NCBI RefSeq assembly: GCF_008728515.1
Contig: NC_044984.1
Coordinates: 125,917,349-125,981,348 of the forward strand
Source of the DNA: Papio anubis
Lineage: Eukaryota; Chordata; Mammalia; Primates; Cercopithecidae
DNA: 64,000 bases
Reading direction: 5' to 3'
In this document: positions 47,279 through 56,300 of the stretch, piece after piece
Layout of the letters: every line of letters starts with the position of its first letter
How positions within the stretch are numbered: position 1 is the stretch's first letter
Notes under the pieces: model-generated
What the model was told of the DNA's origin: nothing
The model's input: the letters and a program-made list of their open reading frames with translations, nothing else
The model's database searches: none
Position numbers and translations under genes: made by a program

Positions 47279-47772
47279 CAGCAGCCCTCCTGGCTGTGGC
47301 TTGAGGTGCAGGGAGGGGTCAGGCTCAGGCAGTGGGTTTCCCGTGGCAGCTGCCCCTCGCCCCTCCTCAGGTGGGCTTGGAGAACAGGGATCCCCTCAGG
47401 CTCTGGAAGAAGAGCTCCGTCTCCGTTAACAGAATCATCCCTCACAGCAGGCTCATGACCAGGCTGCCTTGCGCCCAACCAAAGCGCCGCTGGAAACAGA
47501 AGAGTCCCCACTAGACTGGGGCTAGAAGCACCAGGCCAGGTGGCTGGTTACGCCTCCTGAGGAAAGAGATTTTGTCGGAAACAGGTTCAAGTCTTGAAGC
47601 CTCAGTCCAGTAAAGGAGCCCTGGACTGAGGCCTCAAGACCTCAAGAGCAGTGGCTAAGAGAACTCACAGGCTCAGGACAGAGGGTGGGGTAGGGAGGGC
47701 CTCCCCAACCTGCCCCAGGCTGCTCTCTAATAAAACCTTCACTGATCTCTTTGAACAATACAGGACCTAAGT
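47279..47772. other. Unique sequence, no gene recognised
   Basis: Short unique stretch between the duplication and the 39-bp array. The word ctggactgaggcctcaagac is near 47621, and a similar cttgaagcctcagtcc word is in inverted orientation near 47594, giving a small inverted repeat. Confidence 0.4.
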
Positions 47773-48090
47773 GGGGCTAGAGAGACACCCAGGTCACTGT
47801 AGACACACCTGGGGGACTAGGGAGGCATCCAGGTCAGTGTAGAGACAATGGGGAGTTAGGGAGGCATCCAGGCCAGTGCATCTACCCAGCCTCCCAGGAG
47901 ACACATGGCCACTGTAGACACAATCTGAAGTTAGGAAGACATCCAGGGTAGTGTAGACACACCTGGGGGTTAGGAAGACATCCAGGTTAGTGTAGACACA
48001 CCTGGGGGTTAGGAAGACCACGAGGCATAGTGTAGACAAAGGCACCCTGTGTTTTCAGGAAGACATCCAGGTTAGTGCACACCTGGGGCT
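47773..48090. repeat. Degenerate minisatellite, ~39-bp unit
   Basis: The unit resembles ggaagacatccaggttagtg followed by tagacacacctgggggtta. About eight copies lie in the interval. The best-matched pair is at about 47934-48010; others carry insertions such as aaggcaccctgtgttttc. It lies about 300 bases left of the N run, so base accuracy is uncertain. Confidence 0.8.
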
Positions 48091-48380
48091 GCTGGGTGTA
48101 GAGAGAGAGTGAGATGCCAAGATGTTGAGTGTGTCAGCCTGAGGCACCTTGAGGTGCCCAGGTCCTCACAATGTGTCCTCCCCCTCTAAATGGTTCCTTG
48201 TCCCACCTCCCAGGCCCTGCCTGCCCCACCACCCACCCCATGCACCCCGACTCCCCAGCCACTCTGTGTTCTCCCCCTGGCGCTACTTCCTGGGAAGACC
48301 TGCCTCCCCGCTGGCCAGGTGCCCCAGCCCCCTGTGCCCGGTAGGAACCTCTCCTCTCCTCAAGACGCCAGCACATGCAA
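48091..48380. other. Unique sequence leading into the gap
   Basis: Pyrimidine-rich, CCC-rich DNA with no recognised gene or repeat. It ends where adapter-like sequence begins at about 48381. Confidence 0.4.
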
Positions 48381-48400
48381 ACTGAACGAAGCTACTACCA
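48381..48400 (-). other. Sequencing-adapter-like remnant left of the gap
   Basis: The last 20 bases before the N run begin actgaacgaagc, the reverse complement of the gcttcgttcagt core shared by Oxford Nanopore adapters. The terminal tactacca is the mirrored counterpart of the ttggtatg that starts the right side. I read it as the untrimmed start of a minus-strand raw read. Confidence 0.75.
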
Positions 48401-48535
48401 NNNNNNNNNNNNNNNNNNNNNNNNNNNNNNNNNNNNNNNNNNNNNNNNNNNNNNNNNNNNNNNNNNNNNNNNNNNNNNNNNNNNNNNNNNNNNNNNNNNN
48501 NNNNNNNNNNNNNNNNNNNNNNNNNNNNNNNNNNN
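48401..48535. other. Assembly gap, 135 N
   Basis: The sequence is undetermined. The true gap size is unknown; 135 may be an estimate or an adapter-masked stretch. Adapter-like sequence flanks it on both sides in opposite orientation. Confidence 0.99.
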
Positions 48536-48620
48536 TTGGTATGCTTCGTTCAGCCCTCATTTGGGTGTTTAGCCGTTTTCCATTTATGTGAGGAAACGCT
48601 TTCGCGCGTTCGTGCGCCGC
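48536..48620 (+). other. Sequencing-adapter-like sequence right of the gap
   Basis: In order: gcttcgttcag (48543-48553), the nanopore adapter core; ttgggtgtttagcc (48561-48574), close to the rapid-barcode flank; gttttc and catttatgtg (48575-48590); gaaacgctttcgcg (48593-48606); cgtgcgccgc (48611-48620). The last three follow the order of the Oxford Nanopore rapid adapter as I remember it, with a few base errors typical of raw reads. It is not primate DNA. Confidence 0.88.
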
Positions 48621-48892
48621 CTGGGGTGGGTGCTGGGTGTGATGTGGGGGTGGGTGTGGTGTGATATGAGGGATGAGTGTGGGTGTGATGCTGGAGGAGG
48701 GTGAGGTGTGGGTGTGATGGAGATTGGGTGGCAGGTGTGACGTGGGAGGGTGGGTGTGGTGTGATGGAGGGTGGGTGTGATATGGAGGGTGGGTGGGTGT
48801 GGACGTGGAGGGTGGGTGTGGTGTGATATGGAGGGTGGAGGTGTGATATGGAGGGTGGGTGTGAGTGTGATGTGGAGGGTGGGTAGGTGTGA

Positions 48893-49238
48893 TGGAAAAA
48901 ATCAATCTCGAGAATATATCGAAAAATGTCGAAATGTAATCCTCGAAAAATCTCATCCTAATCGAAAATGTCATCCTATCTCGAAATGTCTCGATATATC
49001 CTCAGAAAGTAATCGTCTATCTCGAAAAATGTCTCATCTATCGAAAAATGTCGAAGTCTATCCTCGAAAAGATAAATTCATCATCCCTCGAAAAATCGTC
49101 TCGAGAAATATATCTCGAAAAAATCCCAATCTCGGTCTATCTCGAAAATGTCCGATATAATTCGAAAATCCCGGTCTCAATCATAATTAAAGTAATCGAT
49201 ATAATCTCGAAATAGAAAATATAAGTGTAAGAAAGGTA
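48893..49238. other. Anomalous TCGAAA-rich block 1, probable basecalling artefact
   Basis: About 345 bases of low-complexity AT-rich sequence built of tctcgaaaa, atcctcgaaa, gtctatc and aaatgtc words. It starts and stops abruptly inside the G-rich array. CpG in tcga is repeated many times, unlike primate noncoding DNA, and I know no primate repeat with this pattern. The adjacent adapter sequence suggests miscalled raw nanopore sequence of the array. Confidence 0.65.
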
Positions 49239-49573
49239 GGTGGGTGTGATGTGGAGGGTGGGTGTGGGTGTGATTTGGAGGGTGGGTGGGTGTGATGTGG
49301 AGGGTGGGTGTGGGTGTGATGTGGAGGGTGGGTGTGGGTGTGATGTGGAGGGTGGGTGTGGGTGTGATGGGGAGGGTGGGTGTGATATGGAGGTGCGGGT
49401 CGTTGTGATATGGAGGGTAGGTGTGGGTGTGATGTGGAGGGAGGGTGGGGGTGTGATGTGGAGGTGGGTGTGGGTGTGATGTGGAGGGTGGGTGTGGGTG
49501 TGATGTGGAGGGTGGGTGTGGGTGTGATGTGGAGGAGGGTGTGGGTGTGGTGCTGGGAGGGAGGTGAGGTGTG

Positions 49574-49888
49574 GTCGAGGAATCCCAGTCCTCAGTCTCT
49601 TTCTCGAAGAAAATCCCAGTCTCCAGTCTAATCTCCGAAAATCAGTCTCGATATATCGAAAAAGAAAATAAATCCTAATATCGAAAATCGTCTCAGTATA
49701 ACTCTCGAAATCAGTCATCGTCTAATTCAATCGTCTCAGTCTAATCTCGGCGTCAATCTCGTCATAATTCGAAAATCGTCTCAGTCTCGCTAATCTCGTC
49801 GTCTCAATGATATCGAAATTCAATCTCAGTCCTAATCTCGAAAAATCAGTAATCCTAATCTCGAAAAATCAATCTCATCTGAAATTTG
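49574..49888. other. Anomalous TCGAAA-rich block 2, probable basecalling artefact
   Basis: A second block of about 315 bases with the same vocabulary as block 1 (atctcgaaaa, gtctcagtc, taatctcg), again bounded on both sides by normal 24-bp units. Its content is not a copy of block 1; only the word usage is shared. That suggests a common error process rather than a repeated element. Confidence 0.65.
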
Positions 49889-50660
49889 GAGGTGGGTGTA
49901 GGTGTGATATGGAGAATTGGGTAGAGTGTGATATGGAGAGGGTGGGGTGTGGAATTGTGATATGGAGGGGGAGTGTGGGTGTGATGTGGAGGTGGGTGTG
50001 GGTGTGATGGGGAGGTGGGTGTGGGTGTGATGTGGAGGGTGGGTGTGGGTGTGATGTGGAGTGGGTGTGGGTGTGATATGGAGGGTGGGTGAGTGTGATG
50101 TGGAGGTGGGTGTGGGTGTGATATGGAGGTGGGTACTTAGGTGTGATATGGAGGAGGGTGGGTGTGAGGTGTGATGTGGAGGGTGGGTGTGGGTGTGATA
50201 TGGAGGGTGGGTGTAGGTGATATGGAGGTGGGTGTGGGGTGTGATGTGGAGGGTGGGGTGGTGGATGTGATGTGGAGGGTGGGTGTGGGTGCTTGGTGAT
50301 GTGGAGGGTGGGTGTGGGTGTGATATATGGAGGGTGGGTGGGTGTGATGTGGAGGGTGGGTGGATGTGGAGGGTGGGTGTGGGTGTGATATGGAGGGGTG
50401 GGTGTGGGTGGTTGGAGGGTGGGTGGGTGTGATATGGAGGGTGGGTGTGGGTGTGATATGGAGGGTGGGTGTGGGTGTGATGTGGAGGGTGGGTGTGATA
50501 TGGGAGTGGGTGAGGTGTGATATGGAGGGTGGGTGTGGGTGTGATTTGGAGGGTGGGTGGGTGTGGTGTGGAGGGTGGGTGTGGGTGTGATATGGAGGGT
50601 GGGTGTGGGTGTGATATGGAGGGTGGATGTGGTGTGATATGGAGGGTGGGTGTGAGCACG

Positions 50661-51715
50661 ATATGACTCTCCACCTGGGAAGAGCCAGGGCCCATGTCCC
50701 ATCAGATCACCCCACATTTATACCCAGCACAGGGTCACAGGATAAGGCCCTTCTCTCTGGCTTCCTCTCCAACTTACAGTTCCCTGTCCATCTTGGCCAA
50801 GTTCATCTGATTTGCAGATGGGGAACCTGCCTGGCACGAATCCTATGGTCCCAGGTAAGCATTGTGAACCAGAATATTCAGCTGTATTTTTCGACAGTAC
50901 CTACGTTCCCTCAAGGAAAAGCCACTTTCCTCTCTCTCTCTGTCTCCTTCTCTCTCTCTCCGTCTCTCCCCAACTTCCTTTTGAAAATCAAGAGCAAAGC
51001 TCCCTCCCAACTCCTGGTGTTCCCTGGGCAGAATGGAAGCCGCTGTGTGAGTTGAAGAAATGAATGAAGTGATCGGGAGCTGAGTGCCGGAGGAGACCAT
51101 CCCCCTGGGCATATGTGAAAACCTGGGGACCCCACTGAACTTTTGAAATCCAAAGAAGAGCATCCTGAGGAAAGATCTGTATCATTTTCTGGGGTGTAAG
51201 ATGTGCGAGGATATTAACAATTTAACAAACACATATCAAAGGAAGGTATAAGTACCATTTTCAGTGATAATTTTCTGTTGGAAGCATGAGTGATACATAG
51301 ACATATATTTTCTTGATCTGGTTTAGTAAAATAGTATTAATATTAGATAACCAAATTCCTGCTGTAACCCAGAGGGCTAAATTGTATAAACAGTGTTGTC
51401 TGATGTCCTGTTTACCAGACACTGTGGACTGCCACCCCCACGTCCTCCCCCCCTCTTCTTCCTGGCCCCCTCCAGGCAGACAGGATGGAAACTCAGTGCT
51501 TGACTGACCTTCCCAGCCTCCTTTGAAGTTCTGAGAGGCCTCAGGGCTCCTCACCAGAATCAGCTCTCGGGATCCAGGCTTCTCTAACTCAGAGCCAGCA
51601 CAGGCTTCAGCCCCCACACCTCCTCCTGCTCGGCCTCCTCTGGCCTGGGTTGATGAGATGGAAGCTCCCTCCCCTGCCTCCCTGCACCCAGGCTCACAAA
51701 CCCGTCACTGGACGT
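50661..51715. other. Unique sequence with a CT-rich tract
   Basis: No gene recognised. A polypyrimidine run rich in tctctctctctg lies at 50927-50972. Base quality appears normal again from about 50660. Confidence 0.4.
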
Positions 51716-52015
51716 CTTTATTTAGGGAGATTTTCCTGCCCAGGCCTGCTTCCAGGGCAGGATGGTATTGATGCAAAATCCATCACTTAGTGAGTCTGGG
51801 CATTTAATCAATGAGGCTGCAGGGAGCCCTGTGTGACTCAGAGGGTGCTGGGAGTGAAGGCCAGGCGAGGACAGCATCCAGAGTGGGTGGAAGGGCAGTC
51901 TTTATTTTTGATCCTGTAATGTCAGGCTCCAGTGATTAGATGTCTATTCCCTGTAATGCTGGCATGCAGCAGAATTCCACTGCAACCCGGATATTTGCCC
52001 AGGTACCATTACAAC
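51716..52015. other. Repeat-free AT-rich stretch, candidate conserved noncoding sequence
   Basis: Words such as ggcatttaatcaatgaggc, cagtctttatttttgatcc and tccagtgattagatgtc are AT-rich and non-repetitive. TAAT/GATTA motifs resemble homeodomain sites. Composition alone is the basis for this call. Confidence 0.3.
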
Positions 52016-52019
52016 ATCT

Positions 52020-52132
52020 ACGTTCATCTCAAATAAACAATTCCACATGTATCCTATGTGCCTGACACAGATCTAGATGCCGAGCAAAGTGAACTAACAG
52101 CTCACAGGTCACACCGAGCTTATGGTCCTGTG
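52020..52132 (+). mobile_element. L2, left part (continues at 55990)
   Basis: The words atgtgcctgacacagatcta, gatgccgagcaaagtgaac and accgagcttatggtcctg follow the L2 consensus up to its 'gagcttacattctag' segment, where the GAT-rich microsatellite begins. The consensus resumes at about 55990. Confidence 0.6.
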
Positions 52133-52711
52133 ATGGAGGGATGGCGACAGTGATGGTGATGATGATGATGGTGATGATGATGGTGATGGTGATGATGGTG
52201 ACAGTGATGTGATGTTGGTGATCATGATGATGATGGTGGTGGTGATGATGATGGTGATGGTGATGATGATGGTGATGGGGATGTGATGATGATGATCATG
52301 ATGATGATGGTGGTGGTGATGGTGATGGTGATGATGATGTGATGATGGTGATGATGATGATAATGATGGTGGTGGTGGTGATGATGGTGATGGTGATGGT
52401 ATGATGATGATCATAGTGATGATGATGATAATGATGGTGGTGGTGGTGGTAATAGGATGATGATGATGGGATTATGATGATGATGGAATGATGGTGATGA
52501 TGGTGGTGGTGGTGATGATTATGCTCATGGTGGTGGAATGATGGTGGCAATGATGGTGATGATGATGGTAATGTGGTGATGATGGGAGGATGTTGTGATG
52601 GTGATGGTTATGATGATAATGGTGATGATGATGATGGGATGATGGTAATAATGATGTTGGTGGTGATAATGATGGTGATGGTGGTGATGGTGATGGGATG
52701 ATGGTGGTGAT
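52133..52711. repeat. (GATGGT)n-type microsatellite, left part
   Basis: About 580 bp of gatgatggtgatggtgat words with occasional cat, aat and ggg variants. It is bounded on the right by the TGTATTAG end of a MaLR element, and the same array type continues beyond that element at 55309. Poly-His and poly-Ser/Pro minus-strand frames are repeat translations. Confidence 0.95.
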
Positions 52712-53065
52712 TGTATTAGCCTGTTTTCACACTGATATAAAGATACTGCCTGAGACTGGGTAATTTATAAAGACAGGTGGTTTGACTCACAGTTCTGCAC
52801 GACTTGGGAGGCCTCAGCAAATTTACAATCATGGCAGAAGGTAAAGGGGAAGCAAGGCATGTCCTGCATGGCATCAGGCAAGAGACAGCAAGGAAGTGCC
52901 ACACTTTAAAACCATCAGCTCCTGTGAGAACTCACTCACTATCACAAGAACAGCATGGAGGAAACCATCCCCATGATCCAATCACCTCCCGCCAGGTACC
53001 TCCCTTGACACATGGGATTACAATTTGAGATGAGATTTGGGTGGGGACATAGCCAAACTATATCA
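52712..53065 (-). mobile_element. MaLR (THE1/MST-type) LTR, left copy, antisense
   Basis: Starts tgtattagcctgttttcac at 52712 and ends ccaaactatatca at 53065, 354 bp, the usual THE1 length. Relative to the element's own direction this is the 3' LTR. It pairs with the LTR at 54942-55308. Confidence 0.88.
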
Positions 53066-53360
53066 TTTTCTTTTTTTGAGACAGAGTCTCACTCTGTCAC
53101 CTAGGCTGGAGCATAATGGCATGACCTCTGCTCACTGCAACCTCCACCTTCCAGGCTCAAGCAATTCTCTTGCCTCAGCTTCCCAAGTATCTGGGATTAC
53201 ATGTACCCACCACCATGCCTGACTAAGTTTTGTATTTTTAGTAGAGACAGGGTTTCACCATGTTGGTCAGGCTGATCTCAAACTCCTGACTTCAAATGAT
53301 TCACCTGCCTCAGTCTCCCAAAATGCTGGGATTACAGGTATAAGCCACCATGCCCAACCT
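53066..53360 (-). mobile_element. AluS-type SINE, antisense, at the LTR/internal junction of the MaLR element
   Basis: A short T-rich start (tttctttttttgagacagag) is followed by the Alu right and left arms and ends at an ataagccaccatgcccaacc head. Substitutions throughout (for example gattacatgtacccacc) make it older than the AluY copies. It lies directly after the MaLR LTR end at 53065. Confidence 0.88.
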
Positions 53361-54941
53361 CCTTTTTACATTTCAAAACCAATTATGCCTTCTCAGCAGT
53401 TCCCCAAAGTCTTAACTCATTGCAGCATTAACTCAAAAGCCCAAATCCAAAGTCTCATCTGAGACAAGGTAAGTCCCTTTCACCTATGAGCCTGTAAAAT
53501 CAAAAGCAAGTTAGTTACTTCCAAGATACAATGCAGGTACAGGCATAGGGTAAATGCTCCCATTCCAAATGGGAGAAATTGGCCAAAACAAAGGGGCCAC
53601 AGGCCCCATGCAAGTTGGAAACCTGCCTGAAATCTTAAAGCTCCAAAATCTCCTTTGGCTCCATGTCTCACATCCAGGGCACACTGATGCAAGGGGTGGG
53701 CTCCCACAGCCTTGGGCAGCTCTGTCTCTGTGGCTCTGCAGGGTAAAGCCCCACAGCTGCTTTCACAAGCTGGCATTGAGTGCCTGTGGCTTTTCCAAGT
53801 GCACAGTGCCAGCTGTCGGTGGATCTACCATTCTGGGATCTGGAGGATGGTAACCTTCTTCTCACAGCTCAACTAGGCAATGCCCCAGTGGGGACTCTGT
53901 GTGGGGGCTCCAACTCCACATTTCTCTTCTGCACTGCCCTAGCAGAGATTCTCTATGAGGGCTCCACACATGCAGCAAACTTCGACATCCAGGCACTTCC
54001 ATACATCCTCTGAAATTTAGGTGGGAGGTTCCCAAAGCTCACTCTTGTCTTCTGTGCACTCATTGGCCCAACATCATGTGGAAACTGCCAAGGGTTGGTT
54101 GGGGCTTGCACTCTCTGAAGGAATAGCCTGAGCTGTACCTTGGCCTCTTTTAGCCATAGTTGGAGCTGGAGTGTCTGGGACACAGAACACCATGTCCTGA
54201 AGCTACACACAGCAGTGGGGCCCTGGGCCCAGCCCACAAAACCATTTTACCCTCCTAGGCCTCTGGGCCTGTGATGGGAGGGGCTGTCTTGAAGATCTCT
54301 GACATGCTCTGGAGACATTTTCCCCATGGCCTTAGTGATTAACATTTGGCTTCTCCCTACTTATGCAAATTTCTGCAACCAGCTTGAATTTCTCCCCCAG
54401 AAAATGGGTTTTTCTTTTATACCACATGGTCAGGCTGTAAATTTTACAAACTTTTATGCTCTGCTTTCCTTCTAAACATACATTCCAATTTCAAACCATC
54501 TCTGTGAGCTCATATAACTGTATGCTTTCAGGAAAAATTAGGTCACTTCTTGAATGTTTTGCTGCTTAGAAATTTCTTCTGCTAGATTCCCTAAATCATC
54601 TCTCTCAAGTTTAAAGTTCCATAGATCTCTAGGGCAGGGGCAAAATTCCTCCAGTCTCTTTGCTAAAGCATAACAAGAGTGACCTTTGCTCCGGTTCGCA
54701 ATAAGCTCCTCATCTCCATCTGAGATCACTTCAGCCTGAACTTCATTGTCTATATCACTATCAGCATTTTAGTCAAAACCATTCAACAAGTCTCTAGGAA
54801 GTTCCAAACTTTTCCACATCTTTCTGTCTTCTTCTGAGCCCTCCAAGCTGTTCCAATCTCTGCCAGTTATCCAGTTCCAAAGTTGCTTCCACATTCTCAG
54901 ATATCTTTTAGCAATGTCCCGCTACCTTGTTCCCAATTCTG
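53361..54941 (-). mobile_element. MaLR (THE1/MST-type) internal region with gag-like remnant, antisense
   Basis: The words acatttcaaaaccaattatg (53369), aaagtctcatctgagacaag (53447) and a ggtggatctaccattctggg word (53819) follow the MaLR internal consensus in order; so do a taccacatggtcaggctg word (54420) and gttccatagatctctagggc (54617). A short minus-strand frame at 54729-54538 (63 codons) is a likely fragment of the nonautonomous element's gag-related ORF. No intact coding capacity remains. Confidence 0.82.
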
Positions 54942-55308
54942 TGTATTAGTCTGTTTTCACACTGCTATAAAGACACTACCCGAGACTGGGTAATTTGTAA
55001 AGAAAGAAGATATAATTGGCTCACAGTTCCATATGGCTGGGGAGGCCTCAGAGAACTTATAATCACGGCAGAAGGTGAAGGGGGAGCCAACCACATCTTA
55101 CATGCTGGTAAGTGAGAGACAGTGAGGAAATGCCACACTTTAAAACCATCAGCTTTCATGAGAACACACTCATTATCACTAGAACAGCATGGGGAAACCA
55201 AACACCCCTGCCGTGATCCAACCACCTCCCACCAGGTTCCTCCCTTGACACATGGGGATTACAGTTTGAAATGAGATTTGAATGGTGACACAGAGCCAAA
55301 TCATATCA
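54942..55308 (-). mobile_element. MaLR (THE1/MST-type) LTR, right copy, antisense
   Basis: Starts tgtattagtctgttttcac at 54942 and ends ccaaatcatatca at 55308, 367 bp. It is the 5' LTR in the element's own direction. Both LTRs being present marks 52712-55308 as a full-length, unrecombined MaLR copy apart from the Alu. Confidence 0.88.
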
Positions 55309-55691
55309 ATGGTGATGGTGATGATGATGGTGATGGTGATGATGGTGGTAATGATGGCAATGATATTGGTGATGGTGATATTGATGGTGATAATGGTGAT
55401 TTTGATGGTGATGATGATGGTGTTGGTGATAAAGGTAATGGTGGTGATGGTGATGATTTTGGTAATGATGGTGATGATGATAATGGTAATGTGGAGGTGA
55501 TGATGGTGATGATTATGGTGATGGTGATGGTGATAATGACAGTGATGGTGATGATGGTGGTGATGATGATAATGGTAATGTGAGGTAATGGTGATGATGG
55601 TGATGGTGATGATTATGGTGATGGTGACGGTGATGACAGTGGTGATGATTATATTAATGGTAGTGATAATTATGGTGATGATGATCATGAC
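55309..55691. repeat. (GATGGT)n-type microsatellite, right part
   Basis: About 380 bp of atggtgatggtgatgatgatgg-type words with interspersed aat and ttt triplets. It continues the array at 52133-52711 across the MaLR element. It is more diverged than the left part, with aatgatggcaatgatattgg-type variants. Met/Val-rich and Asp/Gly-rich frames here are not genes. Confidence 0.93.
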
Positions 55692-55699
55692 AGTATCAG

Positions 55700-55935
55700 C
55701 AGGGGAAGCAGGCACTGTAGTAGCAACACGAATAAACATTATATGGCCCTTATTTGTACCAGATACTATTCTGGACACCTCATATATGTCAGGTCACTCA
55801 ATTGACACCACAACACCCGAGGTAAGTGCTCATGATCTCCATTTGATAAATAAGAAACTTAGGCACAGAGAAGTCAAGTCACCTCCCTAAGGGCACACAG
55901 GATGTGGCAGTGCTAGGATTCAGAGCAGGCACCTC
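55700..55935 (+). mobile_element. MIR SINE
   Basis: Word order matches MIR: ttgtaccagatactattctg, tcatatatgtcaggtcactc, ccatttgataaataagaaac, taggcacagagaagtcaag, gggcacacaggatgtggcag. Orientation plus. Confidence 0.75.
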
Positions 55936-55989
55936 ATCCCGGAATCAGTGGACTCAGAAACAATGACCTGAGCTAATAGGTAAATACTT

Positions 55990-56300
55990 TCAGTGACAGT
56001 AACAAGTGTCATGAAGACCATCAAGAGGGTGATGTGCGTGTGACTTGGGGTGAGGAGGCTGCATTCAATGAGAGGTCGAGGAAGGCCTCTCTGAGTAGAC
56101 ACTGACTGGGGAGGGGAAGGATGAGACTGTGAGAACTGTTCAGACAGGTGTCACAGCAAGTGCAAAGGCCCTGGGGTGGAGTGAGCTTGGAGCATTCAAG
56201 GAACAGCAAGAAGGCCAGAGAGGCTGAAGCAAAATAAGCAGAGGGGGAGATGGAGCCCGGGCCATGGGGGCCTCACAGTCCATGGGACATGGTGTGGGTT
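55990..56300 (+). mobile_element. L2, right part (continues from 52132)
   Basis: The words ttcagtgacagtaacaagtg, tcatgaagaccatcaagagg, gaggaaggcctctctgag, gcaagtgcaaaggccctggg and aacagcaagaaggccagag follow the L2 consensus from the point where the left part (52020-52132) stops. Same orientation and consensus order argue for one original element. Confidence 0.75.

Larger units (their letters stand above)
48621..50660. repeat. G-rich minisatellite, ~24-bp unit, interrupted by two anomalous blocks
   Basis: The unit is ggtgtgatgtggagggtggg followed by tgtg, with atatgg variants. It fills about 1.4 kb of the interval, the rest being two foreign-looking blocks (48893-49238 and 49574-49888). Runs of GGG spaced by one to five bases give G-quadruplex potential on the plus strand. 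Unit length varies by one to several bases more often than expected for a clean array, consistent with raw-read errors. Frames rich in His/Pro/Thr (minus) or Gly/Val/Trp (plus) are repeat translations. Confidence 0.9.

Noticed and set aside
48893..49888. TCGAAA-rich blocks as a novel satellite or inserted foreign DNA
   Set aside because: Adjacent adapter sequence and the lack of collinear similarity between the two blocks make a sequencing artefact the better explanation.
49832..50717. 280-287 codon His/Pro/Thr-rich minus-strand frames
   Set aside because: Translation of the 24-bp G-rich minisatellite in an error-prone interval.
52109..52550. Poly-histidine open frames
   Set aside because: Translation of a GAT-type microsatellite.
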